A stretch of 64,000 nucleotides of DNA. It comes from Methanococcoides alaskense (GTDB lineage: Archaea; Halobacteriota; Methanosarcinia; Methanosarcinales; Methanosarcinaceae). A model generated the notes under the pieces. That model did no database searches. It saw nothing but the letters and a program-made list of their open reading frames with translations, and was not told where the DNA came from. Position 1 is the stretch's first letter. Each line of letters opens with the position of its first letter. The DNA lies in the NCBI RefSeq assembly GCF_031454185.1, contig NZ_JAVDQI010000007.1, forward strand, positions 37,820 through 101,819, given 5' to 3'. Both the position numbers and the translations under genes were made by a program. Of this stretch, positions 18,407 to 27,169 are shown in pieces.

Positions 18407-20425
18407 ATGGATAGTTTAATTTACCTTGCCCCTCTGGCAGGTATCGTAAGCTTGGCATTCGCTGCATTCTTTGCTTCCGGTGTTCTTAAGGAAGGAACCG
18501 GTACAAAGGAAATGCAGGATATATCACTTGCGATCCAGGAGGGTGCTATGGCTTATCTGAACCGTCAGTATAAGACCATAGCTGTAGTAGCAATTGTTCT
18601 TGCTGCGCTTATGTATTTCCTTCTGGGAGATGACAGTGGCAAGATCGCAATAGGATTCCTCGTTGGTGCAGCTGCATCTGCACTTGCTGGATATGTTGGA
18701 ATGAACGTATCTGTCAGGGCTAATGTCAGGACAGCACACGCAGCTTCAAAGGGCTTGCAGGAAGCAATGTCCGTCGCATTCCGCGGTGGAGCTGTAACAG
18801 GACTTGCAGTAGTAGGTCTTGCACTGCTGGGTACCAGTGGTTTCTATATTATTTTCGGCGATGTTGACCTTGTGATCGGATTCGGTTTCGGTGCAAGTCT
18901 TATCAGTCTTTTCGCAAGGGTCGGTGGAGGTATCTTCACAAAGGCAGCGGATGTCGGTGCTGATCTTGTAGGTAAGATCGAGGCTGGTATTCCTGAGGAC
19001 GATCCAAGGAATGCTGGTGTCATTGCTGACAACGTAGGTGACAATGTCGGTGACTGTGCTGGAATGGGTGCAGATCTGTTCGAGACATATGTCGTTACCG
19101 TTCTTGCATCAATGCTTCTTGGTTCCCTGATCCTTGAACAATTTCCAAATGCTATCCTTTACCCATTGATCCTTGGTTCAGTGGCTATATTCGCATCCAT
19201 CATCTCTATGTTCTTCGTGAAAGTAGGTAGTGATGGAAAGATCATGAAAGCACTCTACAAAGGTGTTGCAGTATCAGCTATTCTTAGTCTGGTCGCATTC
19301 TATTTCGTGACCGATCTTTTGATGGGTGACATTAGATTGTACTACGCATCCATTGTGGGTATTATCATAATGGTATTGATGGTAATATTTACAGAGTATT
19401 ACACTTCCACAAGCTACCGTCCTGTCAAGACAATTGCTAAAGCATCTGAAACTGGTGCTGGTACAAATGTCATAGCAGGTCTTGCTATTGGATTCGAGAG
19501 TACTGCACTTCCACTTATCATAATCGTTGCCGGTATCCTCGCATCATACTTTGTAACAGGCGGTGCAACCGATCCTGCTCTGGGTATTTATGGTGTTGCT
19601 ATCGCAGCAGCAGCAATGTTGTCAACTACCGGTATGATCGTAGCTCTTGACTCATACGGCCCTATCACCGACAATGCTGGTGGTATCGCTGAAATGGCAA
19701 AGATGCCTGCGGAAGTACGCAAGATCACCGACGCACTCGATGCAGTCGGAAACACAACAAAGGCTGTAACAAAGGGTTACGCAATAGCTTCTGCAGCACT
19801 CGGTGCACTGGCACTTTTCGCAGATTACAGACACAAGGTAGGCCTCGAAGCAGGTTCACTCAGTCTCGACAACCCTATTGTTCTCGTTGGTCTTCTTATC
19901 GGTGCACTACTCCCATTCCTGTTCACTGCTGTCACAATGAAAGCAGTAGGAAAGGCAGCATTCGCTATTGTTAACGAAGTTCGCCGCCAGTTCAGGGAGA
20001 TCCCTGGTATCATGGAAGGCACCACAAAGCCAGAATATGGCAAATGTGTGGACATCGTTACTGCAGCAGCTATCCGTGAAATGGTGATTCCAGGTATCCT
20101 CGCGATCTTCGTTCCACTTTTAGTTGGAATCGTGCTTGGTCCGGTAGCTCTTGGCGGATTGCTTATCGGTATCATCGTTTCAGGTCTTCTCCTCGCTATG
20201 ACCATGAACAATGGTGGGGGAGCATGGGATAATGCAAAGAAGCTCATTGAAGACGGAGAATATGGCGGAAAAGGTTCCGATGCTCACAAGGCAGCAATTG
20301 TCGGTGACACAGTCGGTGACCCTTTTAAGGACACATCAGGTCCTGCACTTAACGCTCTGATCAAAGTAGTGAACATGATCGCTATCCTGTTCTCTTCTCT
20401 GTTCATCGGCAAGGGATTGTTCTAA
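18407..20425 (+). CDS. hppA: Membrane H+-translocating pyrophosphatase, K+-independent type
   Basis: A ~672-residue, ~16-helix ion pump driven by PPi hydrolysis. Substrate-site motifs are DVGADLVGKIEAGIPEDDPRN and DNVGDNVGDCAGMGADLFE, with the C-terminal GDTVGDPFKDTSGPALN. The potassium determinant reads GNTTKAVTKG. Lys in place of Ala is the hallmark of the K+-independent subfamily, which pumps protons. GGAGT ends directly before an ATG at 18401 but six bases before the ATG at 18407, so the second is preferred. A TATA-like TTTATATAATG is at ~18345 and a hairpin terminator follows the gene. Confidence 0.96.
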   Translation: MDSLIYLAPLAGIVSLAFAAFFASGVLKEGTGTKEMQDISLAIQEGAMAYLNRQYKTIAVVAIVLAALMYFLLGDDSGKIAIGFLVGAAASALAGYVGMNVSVRANVRTAHAASKGLQEAMSVAFRGGAVTGLAVVGLALLGTSGFYIIFGDVDLVIGFGFGASLISLFARVGGGIFTKAADVGADLVGKIEAGIPEDDPRNAGVIADNVGDNVGDCAGMGADLFETYVVTVLASMLLGSLILEQFPNAILYPLILGSVAIFASIISMFFVKVGSDGKIMKALYKGVAVSAILSLVAFYFVTDLLMGDIRLYYASIVGIIIMVLMVIFTEYYTSTSYRPVKTIAKASETGAGTNVIAGLAIGFESTALPLIIIVAGILASYFVTGGATDPALGIYGVAIAAAAMLSTTGMIVALDSYGPITDNAGGIAEMAKMPAEVRKITDALDAVGNTTKAVTKGYAIASAALGALALFADYRHKVGLEAGSLSLDNPIVLVGLLIGALLPFLFTAVTMKAVGKAAFAIVNEVRRQFREIPGIMEGTTKPEYGKCVDIVTAAAIREMVIPGILAIFVPLLVGIVLGPVALGGLLIGIIVSGLLLAMTMNNGGGAWDNAKKLIEDGEYGGKGSDAHKAAIVGDTVGDPFKDTSGPALNALIKVVNMIAILFSSLFIGKGLF

Positions 20426-20449
20426 TTCGAACAATTTAAAAACGAATTT

Positions 20450-20488
20450 CGGGTCGGGAATATCCCGGTCCATTTCTTTTCTTTTTTT
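20450..20488 (+). terminator. Hairpin plus T-tract after hppA
   Basis: CGGGA-ATA-TCCCG (about 20455-20467) forms a short GC stem beginning some 30 bases after the hppA stop. A long T-rich tract with TTTTCTTTTTTT follows. This is a good terminator for the plus strand. Confidence 0.65.
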
Positions 20489-20722
20489 CGAATTTCAGTT
20501 TAATTTCATTGCTTATAGCATATTTTTGAATGCCAAAGCTTAAGCTCTTCATATCTATCGTTCAGAATAATGGGGATGGCTGACGTTTATTAATGGGGTT
20601 AATGTATTTGGAAGAATACTTCTTCCTGCCAGCCAATTTTACTAATAATTCAATATATATATGGATGGCCAATCACTGCTTCACGGATCAAAAGAGACCT
20701 GTATTCTTTTGATCGCCGAATT

Positions 20723-21181
20723 TCAAGCATCCACCATCTCAAAGAGAACTCCACGCCTTGTCAGCTCTTCAGCTATCTCTTCATAGAATATTCCGGTACC
20801 TACTACGTTGTCATGTGTAAATGCTTCCACACGTCCTGCAGGCCCACCAACAGTTGTCGTCTGTGCTCCACATGAAGGGCTCTTGGGAACTCCCAGTACT
20901 TTGATAGCATAACCTTCCTGATAGAACTGTTCGATCATGTCTGCAAAAGGTTCAAAGAGTGAATGGCAGAATCTCCTGTAATTTGGATTTTCAAGCTGGT
21001 CTCTGGTAATTTCCCTTCGGGATGCACCAAGATAGATCAGTTCCGGACATGGCAATTGTACGATGTTCCTTCCCTTTGTATCAACCAATGGAGGTGTCTT
21101 TATGCCTTTAAGCCTTGAACTTACATTTGCAAGACAGTGCCCGATAACCAGTATTTCCTTCCCTTCCTTTTCTTCCACCAA
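20723..21181 (-). CDS. TudS-related (DUF523-like) putative desulfidase
   Basis: A 152-residue protein resembling the CD3072-type relatives of thiouracil desulfurase TudS. Characteristic cysteines lie in IGHCLANVSSR, QLPCPELIYLG and GVPKSPSCGAQTT. In TudS three cysteines hold a 4Fe-4S cluster used to remove sulfur from thiouracil. The segment RRFCHSLFEPFADMIEQFY supplies another cysteine. The substrate here is unknown. The gene has its own upstream AT-rich region and no operon partner. Family placement is from motif memory and is moderately certain. Confidence 0.68.
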   Translation of the reverse strand: MVEEKEGKEILVIGHCLANVSSRLKGIKTPPLVDTKGRNIVQLPCPELIYLGASRREITRDQLENPNYRRFCHSLFEPFADMIEQFYQEGYAIKVLGVPKSPSCGAQTTTVGGPAGRVEAFTHDNVVGTGIFYEEIAEELTRRGVLFEMVDA

Positions 21182-21405
21182 AAACTCCTCCTAACTTGTT
21201 CTTATTTAATTTCTGCTACTAATTAAAGATGTGGAAATGTTATTTGTATTAACATTGGATATTGTAAAGTTAAATTTATTGATGTTGGATATGGTAAATA
21301 TCGATAGGCGATGTTAAAGTGATCCAACCATCACAGATATTATATCTATGTAATATTTATATAATGTCAGCTACGGTTTAAGCTTGTCTCAAGGAGCTAC
21401 TAAAA

Positions 21406-22311
21406 ATGAATGAAGATCTTGGAAGAATATTGAATAAAGGATTCAGCACCTGGTCACATAATTATGGAATTGCTGTTCCTTTCTTTTTGAACATGGTGGC
21501 ATCGCTTTTCATTCTAATGATGGCTATTTTCCTAATACCGTTCATCGTAGCTGCAACGTCAATGTCTGATATTGGGGGCGCATCTTCACTCACAACAGAA
21601 GAAAGCATAGAGCTTCTCATGTCTCTGTTCTCTGATAATATTGTTTTAGTTCTGGTGCTTGGTCTGATAGCATTTTTAGCCATCTCATTTGTCCAATCAT
21701 ATTTTGAGGCAGGGGCAATAGGAATGGCACAGGCGGCATCAGCATCAGGACATACTACCTTTGATGACATGTTCCGTGCAGGAAAGGAGAATGTGTTCAG
21801 TCTTTTCTTTACCAGGATAATCATCTCCCTGATCTTTATCGCGGGGATTGTGTTCATAGTTCCAGGTATGCTCACAATGGGTGACTTCAAGTCATTTATT
21901 GACAATCCCGAAAACGCTCTTCTTACAAGTCTGTTATTGCTCTTCGGATTCTTGCTATGGGGCCTTTACGTTCTGGTGATCGATATCATCTTCAGTGTTG
22001 TCAGATTTGGTCTTGTCCTGGACCGCCTCGATCCCATGGAAGCCCTTGTAAAAGGTTACAGTTTCTTCATGAACAACAAGTTAGTCATATTTCTAATGTA
22101 CCTGGTAGTGATCGGGATCTCGATAGCTATCAATATGGTCGGTGAGCTCATCAGCTATGTGGAAGTACTTGCTAATGCCTGGATATTTCTAAGTTTCATT
22201 CTATCCTTTGCAGTGATACAGCCTCTTGTGACCGTATGGTGGACCCGTCTTTACATGAATAGGACTGGAAAAGAACTCTATGACATAAGCGAGCTGCTGG
22301 AATATCCCTGA
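21406..22311 (+). CDS. Polytopic membrane protein (DUF7847-like)
   Basis: A 301-residue protein with about six hydrophobic helices, beginning with MNEDLGRILNKGFSTWSHNY and including GLIAFLAISFVQSYFEAGAI and LYVLVIDIIFSVVRFGLVL. This resembles the archaeal DUF7847 group, related to the membrane domain of glycerophosphodiester phosphodiesterases. No catalytic motif is visible and no function can be given. A TATA-like AATATTTATATAATG lies about 50 bases upstream. It is convergent with the tRNA thiolase gene. Confidence 0.65.
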   Translation: MNEDLGRILNKGFSTWSHNYGIAVPFFLNMVASLFILMMAIFLIPFIVAATSMSDIGGASSLTTEESIELLMSLFSDNIVLVLVLGLIAFLAISFVQSYFEAGAIGMAQAASASGHTTFDDMFRAGKENVFSLFFTRIIISLIFIAGIVFIVPGMLTMGDFKSFIDNPENALLTSLLLLFGFLLWGLYVLVIDIIFSVVRFGLVLDRLDPMEALVKGYSFFMNNKLVIFLMYLVVIGISIAINMVGELISYVEVLANAWIFLSFILSFAVIQPLVTVWWTRLYMNRTGKELYDISELLEYP

Positions 22312-22365
22312 GAACCAGCTTAAAAAATAGATCGTAGAAGAGGCAATAGATAAGACCTATTGTAT

Positions 22366-23274
22366 TCAACTGCGTCCAAGCAATTTACAGGCCTGACATA
22401 GCGATGCTGTGCAGGTCTCCCCGCATACACGACATTTCGAGAGTTCGGTCTGAGGATATTCTTTAGCAATTATTCCCACTGTTTTGTCGAAACCTCTCAT
22501 TATGGAATATTTGGTTCCGGGGTGCCTGCTCTCGAATTCATTTACCATATCCCGAACTTCACCCCTCAGGGCTTCATGAGCATAAGGACATTCGCTCATA
22601 TCGAAGGGCAGCTCATTGACGATAGCATAAAGGGCCACTTCCTTTTCGGGAACCTTTCTCAGAGGTTTTGCACGCAGGACAAGTCCCTCGATAGCCCGTG
22701 GAGGTGAGAGCCTTATCATTCTATCGACATCTCCTCCGAGGTGGTTCATCATTATCGTTTGTGCTTCATCGTCAAGGTTGTGACCGGTGGCAAGTTTAGT
22801 GGCACCTATCTCATTTGCGATCTTGTTCAGGAGCGACTTTCTTAAGACACCACAATAACTGCATGCACCCAGTTTTCTTTCCTGTGCTGTCAGTTCATCA
22901 AGGGTCTTATCATACTCATCTTTAAAAGAGCGGACAATATGTCTGATACCAAGCTCAGATGTCAGTTTTCTTGCCTTTTCCAGAGTTTCCTCACGATATC
23001 CGGCTATCCCCTCATCAATGGTAATAGCCACTATCTCAATATCCCTTCTCACGCCGAATACCTTGTGTAAAAGGTACAACAGTACAACGCTGTCCTTTCC
23101 TCCACTCAATGCCACGGCAATGATGTCACCCTTCTCGATCTTATACTGCTTTCTGATGGTGAGCTTCACCTTGCGTTCAACATCTTCGATAAAGTGTCTC
23201 TTGCATATGTGCATACCAGAGTATTTCTGGAATATGATGGCGTCCCTGTTACATTTCATGCATTTGATAGACAT
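22366..23274 (-). CDS. NcsA/TtuA-type tRNA 2-thiolation enzyme
   Basis: A 302-residue ATP-pyrophosphatase of the TIGR00269/CTU1 group, which adenylates and thiolates uridine in tRNA (wobble position 34 or T-loop position 54). An N-terminal zinc module (Cys5, Cys8, Cys24, His27) precedes the PP-loop SGGKDS (57-62). GACSYCGVLR and TGHNLDDEAQT carry the remaining active-site residues, followed by SECPYAHEALRGEV. A C-terminal zinc ribbon CRVCGETCTASLCQAC ends the protein. In archaea the sulfur comes from ubiquitin-like SAMP proteins. The choice between NcsA (U34) and TtuA (U54) is left open. Confidence 0.9.
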   Translation of the reverse strand: MSIKCMKCNRDAIIFQKYSGMHICKRHFIEDVERKVKLTIRKQYKIEKGDIIAVALSGGKDSVVLLYLLHKVFGVRRDIEIVAITIDEGIAGYREETLEKARKLTSELGIRHIVRSFKDEYDKTLDELTAQERKLGACSYCGVLRKSLLNKIANEIGATKLATGHNLDDEAQTIMMNHLGGDVDRMIRLSPPRAIEGLVLRAKPLRKVPEKEVALYAIVNELPFDMSECPYAHEALRGEVRDMVNEFESRHPGTKYSIMRGFDKTVGIIAKEYPQTELSKCRVCGETCTASLCQACKLLGRS

Positions 23275-23530
23275 TGGGAAGAGCTCCTTTCCTTTTCAAA
23301 AGGAACTATGATATTAGAACTTTGGGGTAATGGAGGATCTGCTTGAAATTCGAATCTTATCCATCGCATAAACTAAAGGGATATATACAACGCTAAAAAA
23401 GTGTACGCTTTTGTTAGTTAAACACGCAACCGATAATTTACTCTTCAATAAAAGATTTGTTTTCGTTTCTAAACTAAAACTGAGTATATGAACTTTTTAA
23501 AAAATGTCGTTAATTATCCAACTCATTTAC

Positions 23531-23561
23531 CTTGCAATTTTGTTTGAAGCAGAATTGCAAG
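23531..23561. terminator. Hairpin downstream of the RdhA-like gene
   Basis: CTTGCAATT (23531-23539) pairs perfectly with AATTGCAAG (23553-23561) in the 323-base gap between the RdhA-like and NcsA-like genes. No T-tract follows on the minus strand, so a terminator or an RNA-stabilising hairpin are both possible. The rest of the gap is AT-rich with no gene. Confidence 0.4.
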
Positions 23562-23597
23562 AAAAAAAGAAAATCGGGAATTCTACAAAACCTTAAT

Positions 23598-24746
23598 TTA
23601 TTTTTTAGGCATGAAAGCAAGAGGTTGTTTTTCATAGTTCCTTTTTCCATATTTTTCACGATGGTTTTCAAGAATTTCGTCCATTACATTTTTATCTCCT
23701 TTCATTCTTAACACAAGTTGTTCATCAACACCTTGTGAAAAAGGACATGCAGACATACATACTCCGCAACTCGTTCCCATTCTCGCCCACATTTCCATAC
23801 AAGATGTGGCATCATGTTCCCAATATTTTCGTCCATCTTCGCTCACAGAACTTTCATGGGAGATTGCTTTTGACGGACAATTGTCTTCACAGCATCTGCA
23901 TATTTCACAAAACTCATCTAAGCCAAAATCAATCATTTCATCTTCAACTAAAGGAAGGTTTGTGTGGACGGCAGCGAATTTTGTACGGTTTCCATATTTA
24001 GGATTTACAACTGCATTACATCTGCCCATTTGACCGAGTCCTGCCTTTTCACCTAAAAAGGAGAGGGGAGATTCATAAGAGGTGGAACTGTCTGTTATTG
24101 CATCGTATCCCAAATCCTTGATATACATAACAAGTCTTGCTGCAAGTTCTGAACTCTTGGCGTATCCCAACATTGTAGCCATTAATAGCTCCTTATTGGG
24201 TCCGCGGTTGATATAGTCTAATTCTAATGGTGCTGCAAATACGATTGCATACTCAAACCTGTGCTCAACTTTTTCTCCATATTCATATGATTTTTTATTA
24301 AATCCTCTATGTGTGTATAGATCACCAGGTTCCACCTTAGTAATACCAACTACATCTATACCTGATAATTTCACAAATTCTTTTATCAGGATTGACATCG
24401 TTTCAGCAGGAATTTCCCTTTTTCTGGAATTTACTGCCATATTGTAAGCCTGGTCATCTACTTCACTTGCAATTCTTTGGTATTCCTGCATTAATTGAGC
24501 ACTGGCATATTCGTGATCTGATGTATCTCCTCCTATTTTCATAAATGGGTTACCTGATGGTTTCCCTCCTGATTTCTCTTTATCCGGCATTCCTTTTCCA
24601 GTTGATTTGTTACTGAAAAGTTTCATCTTAAGTTTCATATCCGGTTCTTCGTTACCAGGATTTAGGGAATAATAATTATCATATTCCTTAGAACCTTTCT
24701 TTAATTGTAATCGAGAAAATAATGCATCTCTTTCATCATATTCCAT
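23598..24746 (-). CDS. Cytoplasmic RdhA-family corrinoid/Fe-S reductase
   Basis: A 382-residue member of the reductive dehalogenase family, which uses a cobamide and two 4Fe-4S clusters. The core GLGQMGRCNAVVNPKYGNR (237-254) and VHTNLPLVEDEMIDFGLDEF match RdhA consensus. Cluster 1 ligands are Cys280, 283, 286 and 290 (CxxCxxCxxxCP). Cluster 2 uses Cys316, 327, 330 and 334. There is no Tat signal and no RdhB anchor gene, and it is shorter than respiratory RdhA. AGGTG lies seven bases before the ATG. Queuosine reductase (QueG) is more distant. Its MarR/OsmC neighbours and shared promoter suggest inducible detoxification; dehalogenation is not shown. Confidence 0.85.
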   Translation of the reverse strand: MEYDERDALFSRLQLKKGSKEYDNYYSLNPGNEEPDMKLKMKLFSNKSTGKGMPDKEKSGGKPSGNPFMKIGGDTSDHEYASAQLMQEYQRIASEVDDQAYNMAVNSRKREIPAETMSILIKEFVKLSGIDVVGITKVEPGDLYTHRGFNKKSYEYGEKVEHRFEYAIVFAAPLELDYINRGPNKELLMATMLGYAKSSELAARLVMYIKDLGYDAITDSSTSYESPLSFLGEKAGLGQMGRCNAVVNPKYGNRTKFAAVHTNLPLVEDEMIDFGLDEFCEICRCCEDNCPSKAISHESSVSEDGRKYWEHDATSCMEMWARMGTSCGVCMSACPFSQGVDEQLVLRMKGDKNVMDEILENHREKYGKRNYEKQPLAFMPKK

Positions 24747-24802
24747 AGTTGTTCACCTTTTTTTACATTAATTCAATCTTAGTGAATATTAACCGAGGGC
24801 AT

Positions 24803-24956
24803 GTAGTAACGAACGTTACTATAATTAGAGGTGCACACTCTGTTATAAATAGTTACTGTCGTTACTATATTTTGGAAAACTTGCTACAGAAATGTAATGA
24901 CTCCAGCAGTTGCGTTGAGTCTGTTATACAAAAAAAGTTATGAAAACTATAGATAT
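24803..24956 (-). repeat. Promoter module copy 1 (about 150 bases)
   Basis: This stretch upstream of the RdhA-like gene is closely repeated at about 27170-27326, upstream of the OsmC lipoprotein gene. Long exact blocks are shared, for example TTGCTACAGAAATGTAATGA and CCAGCAGTTGCGTTGAGTC. The copies have the same orientation and nearly the same distance to their start codons. This marks a duplicated regulatory region, not a mobile element end. Confidence 0.8.
24805..24866 (-). promoter_or_regulatory. Paired operators flanking a TATA box, RdhA-like promoter
   Basis: AGTAACGAACGTTACT (24805-24820) is a palindrome with seven-base arms. A related imperfect palindrome, AGTTACTGTCGTTACT, lies at 24851-24866. 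Between them is TTATAAAT (about 24843-24850), read on the minus strand as a TATA box. One operator thus abuts the BRE/TATA and the other lies near the expected transcription start, about 60 bases before the ATG. This layout fits repression by the adjacent MarR protein. Confidence 0.72.
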
Positions 24957-25009
24957 CACTGTAATTAAGAAATTGTTGTGATTCCTGGCTTTCTAATTAA
25001 ACACTAAAC

Positions 25010-25504
25010 TTACTTCGGATCATGAGAAATAGATGCTTCATCCACATCAAGACCTATTTCGGAATAAATGGGATCACATGCTTTTTTAAGCAGTAGTTTT
25101 AAATTATCCCTTTCCTCACTGCTGAACTCTGAAAATATCATGTTGTCCCAATCAGCAAGTTTTTGCCAGATTGTTTCTTGTATGGCTTTTCCTTTTTCAG
25201 TTAGGTAAACTTTGTAAGCCCTTCTGTCGTTTTCATCCTGCTTCCTGAATATATATCCTTCAGATTCCAGTTTTTTAATTGCACGCATACTTGTCGTTTT
25301 GCTAACCGTGAGGGACTTTGCAAGATTTTCCTGAGAGACTCCTTCTTTCCTGTAATAAAGCATCATTAAAAAATCATAATCTCCCCATCCAAATCCATAA
25401 GGTTTCAACTCTCTGGACATGTATGCGATTTTGCTTCTGGAAAGCATTGTTATAGGACCTGCAATTTCCATAGGATTATATTGTGATTCTTGTTCTTCCA
25501 TCAT
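25010..25504 (-). CDS. MarR-family transcriptional regulator
   Basis: A 164-residue winged-helix regulator. The helix-turn-helix is GVSQENLAKSLTVSKTTSMR, followed by IKKLESEGYIFRKQDENDRR, the classical MarR wing with the conserved Asp-Arg pair, and KAYKVYLTEKGKAI. MarR proteins usually repress promoters by binding palindromes and release them on binding phenols, oxidants or other small molecules. The gene lies between the RdhA-like gene and the small membrane peptide gene on one strand, next to two copies of a palindromic operator. No cysteine is placed as in OhrR, so direct peroxide sensing is not evident. GAGGAAAAATA precedes the ATG. Confidence 0.92.
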   Translation of the reverse strand: MMEEQESQYNPMEIAGPITMLSRSKIAYMSRELKPYGFGWGDYDFLMMLYYRKEGVSQENLAKSLTVSKTTSMRAIKKLESEGYIFRKQDENDRRAYKVYLTEKGKAIQETIWQKLADWDNMIFSEFSSEERDNLKLLLKKACDPIYSEIGLDVDEASISHDPK

Positions 25505-25554
25505 TATTTTTCCTCAAAAGCCAGATTCAAGATGAAATCGTGTACTAACGTAAA

Positions 25555-25686
25555 TTACAAAATAAAAAACACTGCCAGGCTTATTACTACTCCCATAATT
25601 GCCAGTATAGTGTACTTCTTATTTTTAGCTGTGGAACATTTATTTGTGCATGTCCTACATTGTTTGTTACATTGAACTTTTGACAT
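25555..25686 (-). CDS. 43-residue Cys-rich single-helix membrane peptide
   Basis: Preceded by a perfect GGGAGG seven bases before the ATG, this short frame encodes a cytosolic or external head with four ordered cysteines, CNKQCRTCTNKC (Cys6, 10, 13, 17). A lysine-rich linker follows (KNKK), then one transmembrane helix of about 20 residues to the C-terminus. It lies between the OsmC lipoprotein and MarR genes, same strand, with 50-100 base gaps. I do not recognise it. The pattern suggests a membrane-held metal or redox site and possibly an anchor for a soluble partner, which is inference. Confidence 0.65.
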   Translation of the reverse strand: MSKVQCNKQCRTCTNKCSTAKNKKYTILAIMGVVISLAVFFIL

Positions 25687-25789
25687 TATAATCCTCCCTA
25701 TAATCTATTAAGCTTATAAAATGAGATATGCTCAGAAAGAACCGGTTAAGACTTCTTTCTGAGTGATCGGTTGTATTTCTGTTGGAATA

Positions 25790-27112
25790 TTACTCGACGA
25801 TGTTTCCGTTCAGGTAAATATTTGATTCGACCTCAGTTTCATTGAGGAAAGCCTCTCCTGCAAAACAGCATCTAACCGATTGGACAAAGAATTGGTTTAG
25901 ATCTTCTTCATCTGCCTTACTGTTTACAATAACTCGAGAAGTTATTGTGTCGGCATAGCCTGCCATGTCGGTAGTCATGTAGTCTTCCTGTCTATAGTCG
26001 ATCTGCTGCTCCACGCGGTAGTCGTCGATAACGACATCTCTGAAATACATGTCGTTTACGGTAAGCTGGCTCATCAGACAAAAGGCTGTACCTGACGTCA
26101 GATAATCCAGTGATGTAGGTGCTTTATCCGGGCCTTCGTATCCATAGCTGTCGTCCGCATAGAGATCAAAGGCAAAATAATTATCATTAAGGGATCTCGC
26201 CGTGACTTTGTGCAGATAGGGTCTTTCGGAATCGTCAGCCGATTCGGAAACAGCAACCACAACAAACTCGAAATTATCAACTTGTCCGGTCGCCACTCCA
26301 CTCATATCTAGATCCTCTCCAGGCTCAAATGTTTCAACTTCGGGCAAAACGGATTTACTGCTCAGGATCTGGCCATTGTCGATAGAGACTGAATCAGGAT
26401 CAGGGACAGTGCCGTTTGTAGCATAGTGAATATCCCAATGCTCTCCATTGATGAGAAGTTCTGGGAACACATCTGTTTTGTTGACCAGTCCTTCTCCTGC
26501 TGCCCATGAACTAAGAGCAAGTTCTTTCAGTTCCGCGATATTTTCGGGTGATTCATTGCTCTCGATCAGGATATTGACAATAGCTTTATCGGTATAGCCA
26601 GACCACTGGTCGGTCATGAAATCATCATATCTGTAGAAGACTTTCGCTTCGACCTTTACATCTTCAACATCCAGTTCCATTATCTCTATACCGCGTTCCA
26701 CCTGAGTCTGGAGGTCGGAAGCAATACCGGCTACCATATAGTTTAAGGGATTGGGTGCAAACTGGTCATGTGAAGCTTGACCTTCATCGCTTAGAAGCTG
26801 CCAGGAGCTTAAACCTTCTTCTCCGACCGGCTGTACCGTTCCTTTCTTCAGCGCATTGGCATCGTTATGCAGGACCCTTTCGGCTACAACAGCAACATTC
26901 AGGTTCAAAGAGCCTTCTGCATCTTGGGCTTCTGTTTTCTCAAATCCGGTGGGATCTGGGGAGTCATCTACTCTGGTTACAACTTGATACTCGGTAGAAG
27001 TAAAATCCTGCTGAATATCAGCTTCATTGTTATTAGGTGTTATAATACACCCAGACATCAGTAATACTGCTAGAACTGCCAATATTGATATGATAGCTAT
27101 ATTTCTCTTCAT
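25790..27112 (-). CDS. Lipoprotein with two tandem OsmC-like domains
   Basis: A 440-residue exported lipoprotein with lipobox LLMSGC (Cys22). Two OsmC/Ohr-like folds follow. Domain 1 (about 95-230) has FAPNPLNYMVAGIASDLQTQ and SSWAAGEGL, but serine stands where both catalytic cysteines should be. Domain 2 (about 300-437) has KAPTSLDYLTSGTAFCLMSQ with Cys345 and VRCCFAGEA with Cys415/416, so it keeps the two peroxidatic/resolving positions. OsmC/Ohr enzymes reduce organic hydroperoxides with thiols. An extracytoplasmic, lipid-anchored, fused form is unusual. Its promoter repeats that of the RdhA-like gene, pointing to shared control by MarR. Confidence 0.78.
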   Translation of the reverse strand: MKRNIAIISILAVLAVLLMSGCIITPNNNEADIQQDFTSTEYQVVTRVDDSPDPTGFEKTEAQDAEGSLNLNVAVVAERVLHNDANALKKGTVQPVGEEGLSSWQLLSDEGQASHDQFAPNPLNYMVAGIASDLQTQVERGIEIMELDVEDVKVEAKVFYRYDDFMTDQWSGYTDKAIVNILIESNESPENIAELKELALSSWAAGEGLVNKTDVFPELLINGEHWDIHYATNGTVPDPDSVSIDNGQILSSKSVLPEVETFEPGEDLDMSGVATGQVDNFEFVVVAVSESADDSERPYLHKVTARSLNDNYFAFDLYADDSYGYEGPDKAPTSLDYLTSGTAFCLMSQLTVNDMYFRDVVIDDYRVEQQIDYRQEDYMTTDMAGYADTITSRVIVNSKADEEDLNQFFVQSVRCCFAGEAFLNETEVESNIYLNGNIVE

Positions 27113-27169
27113 ATTTATTCCTCTTATTTTTCTTGAAAATTGTCAATTTATTTATCGATCCGATGAATA

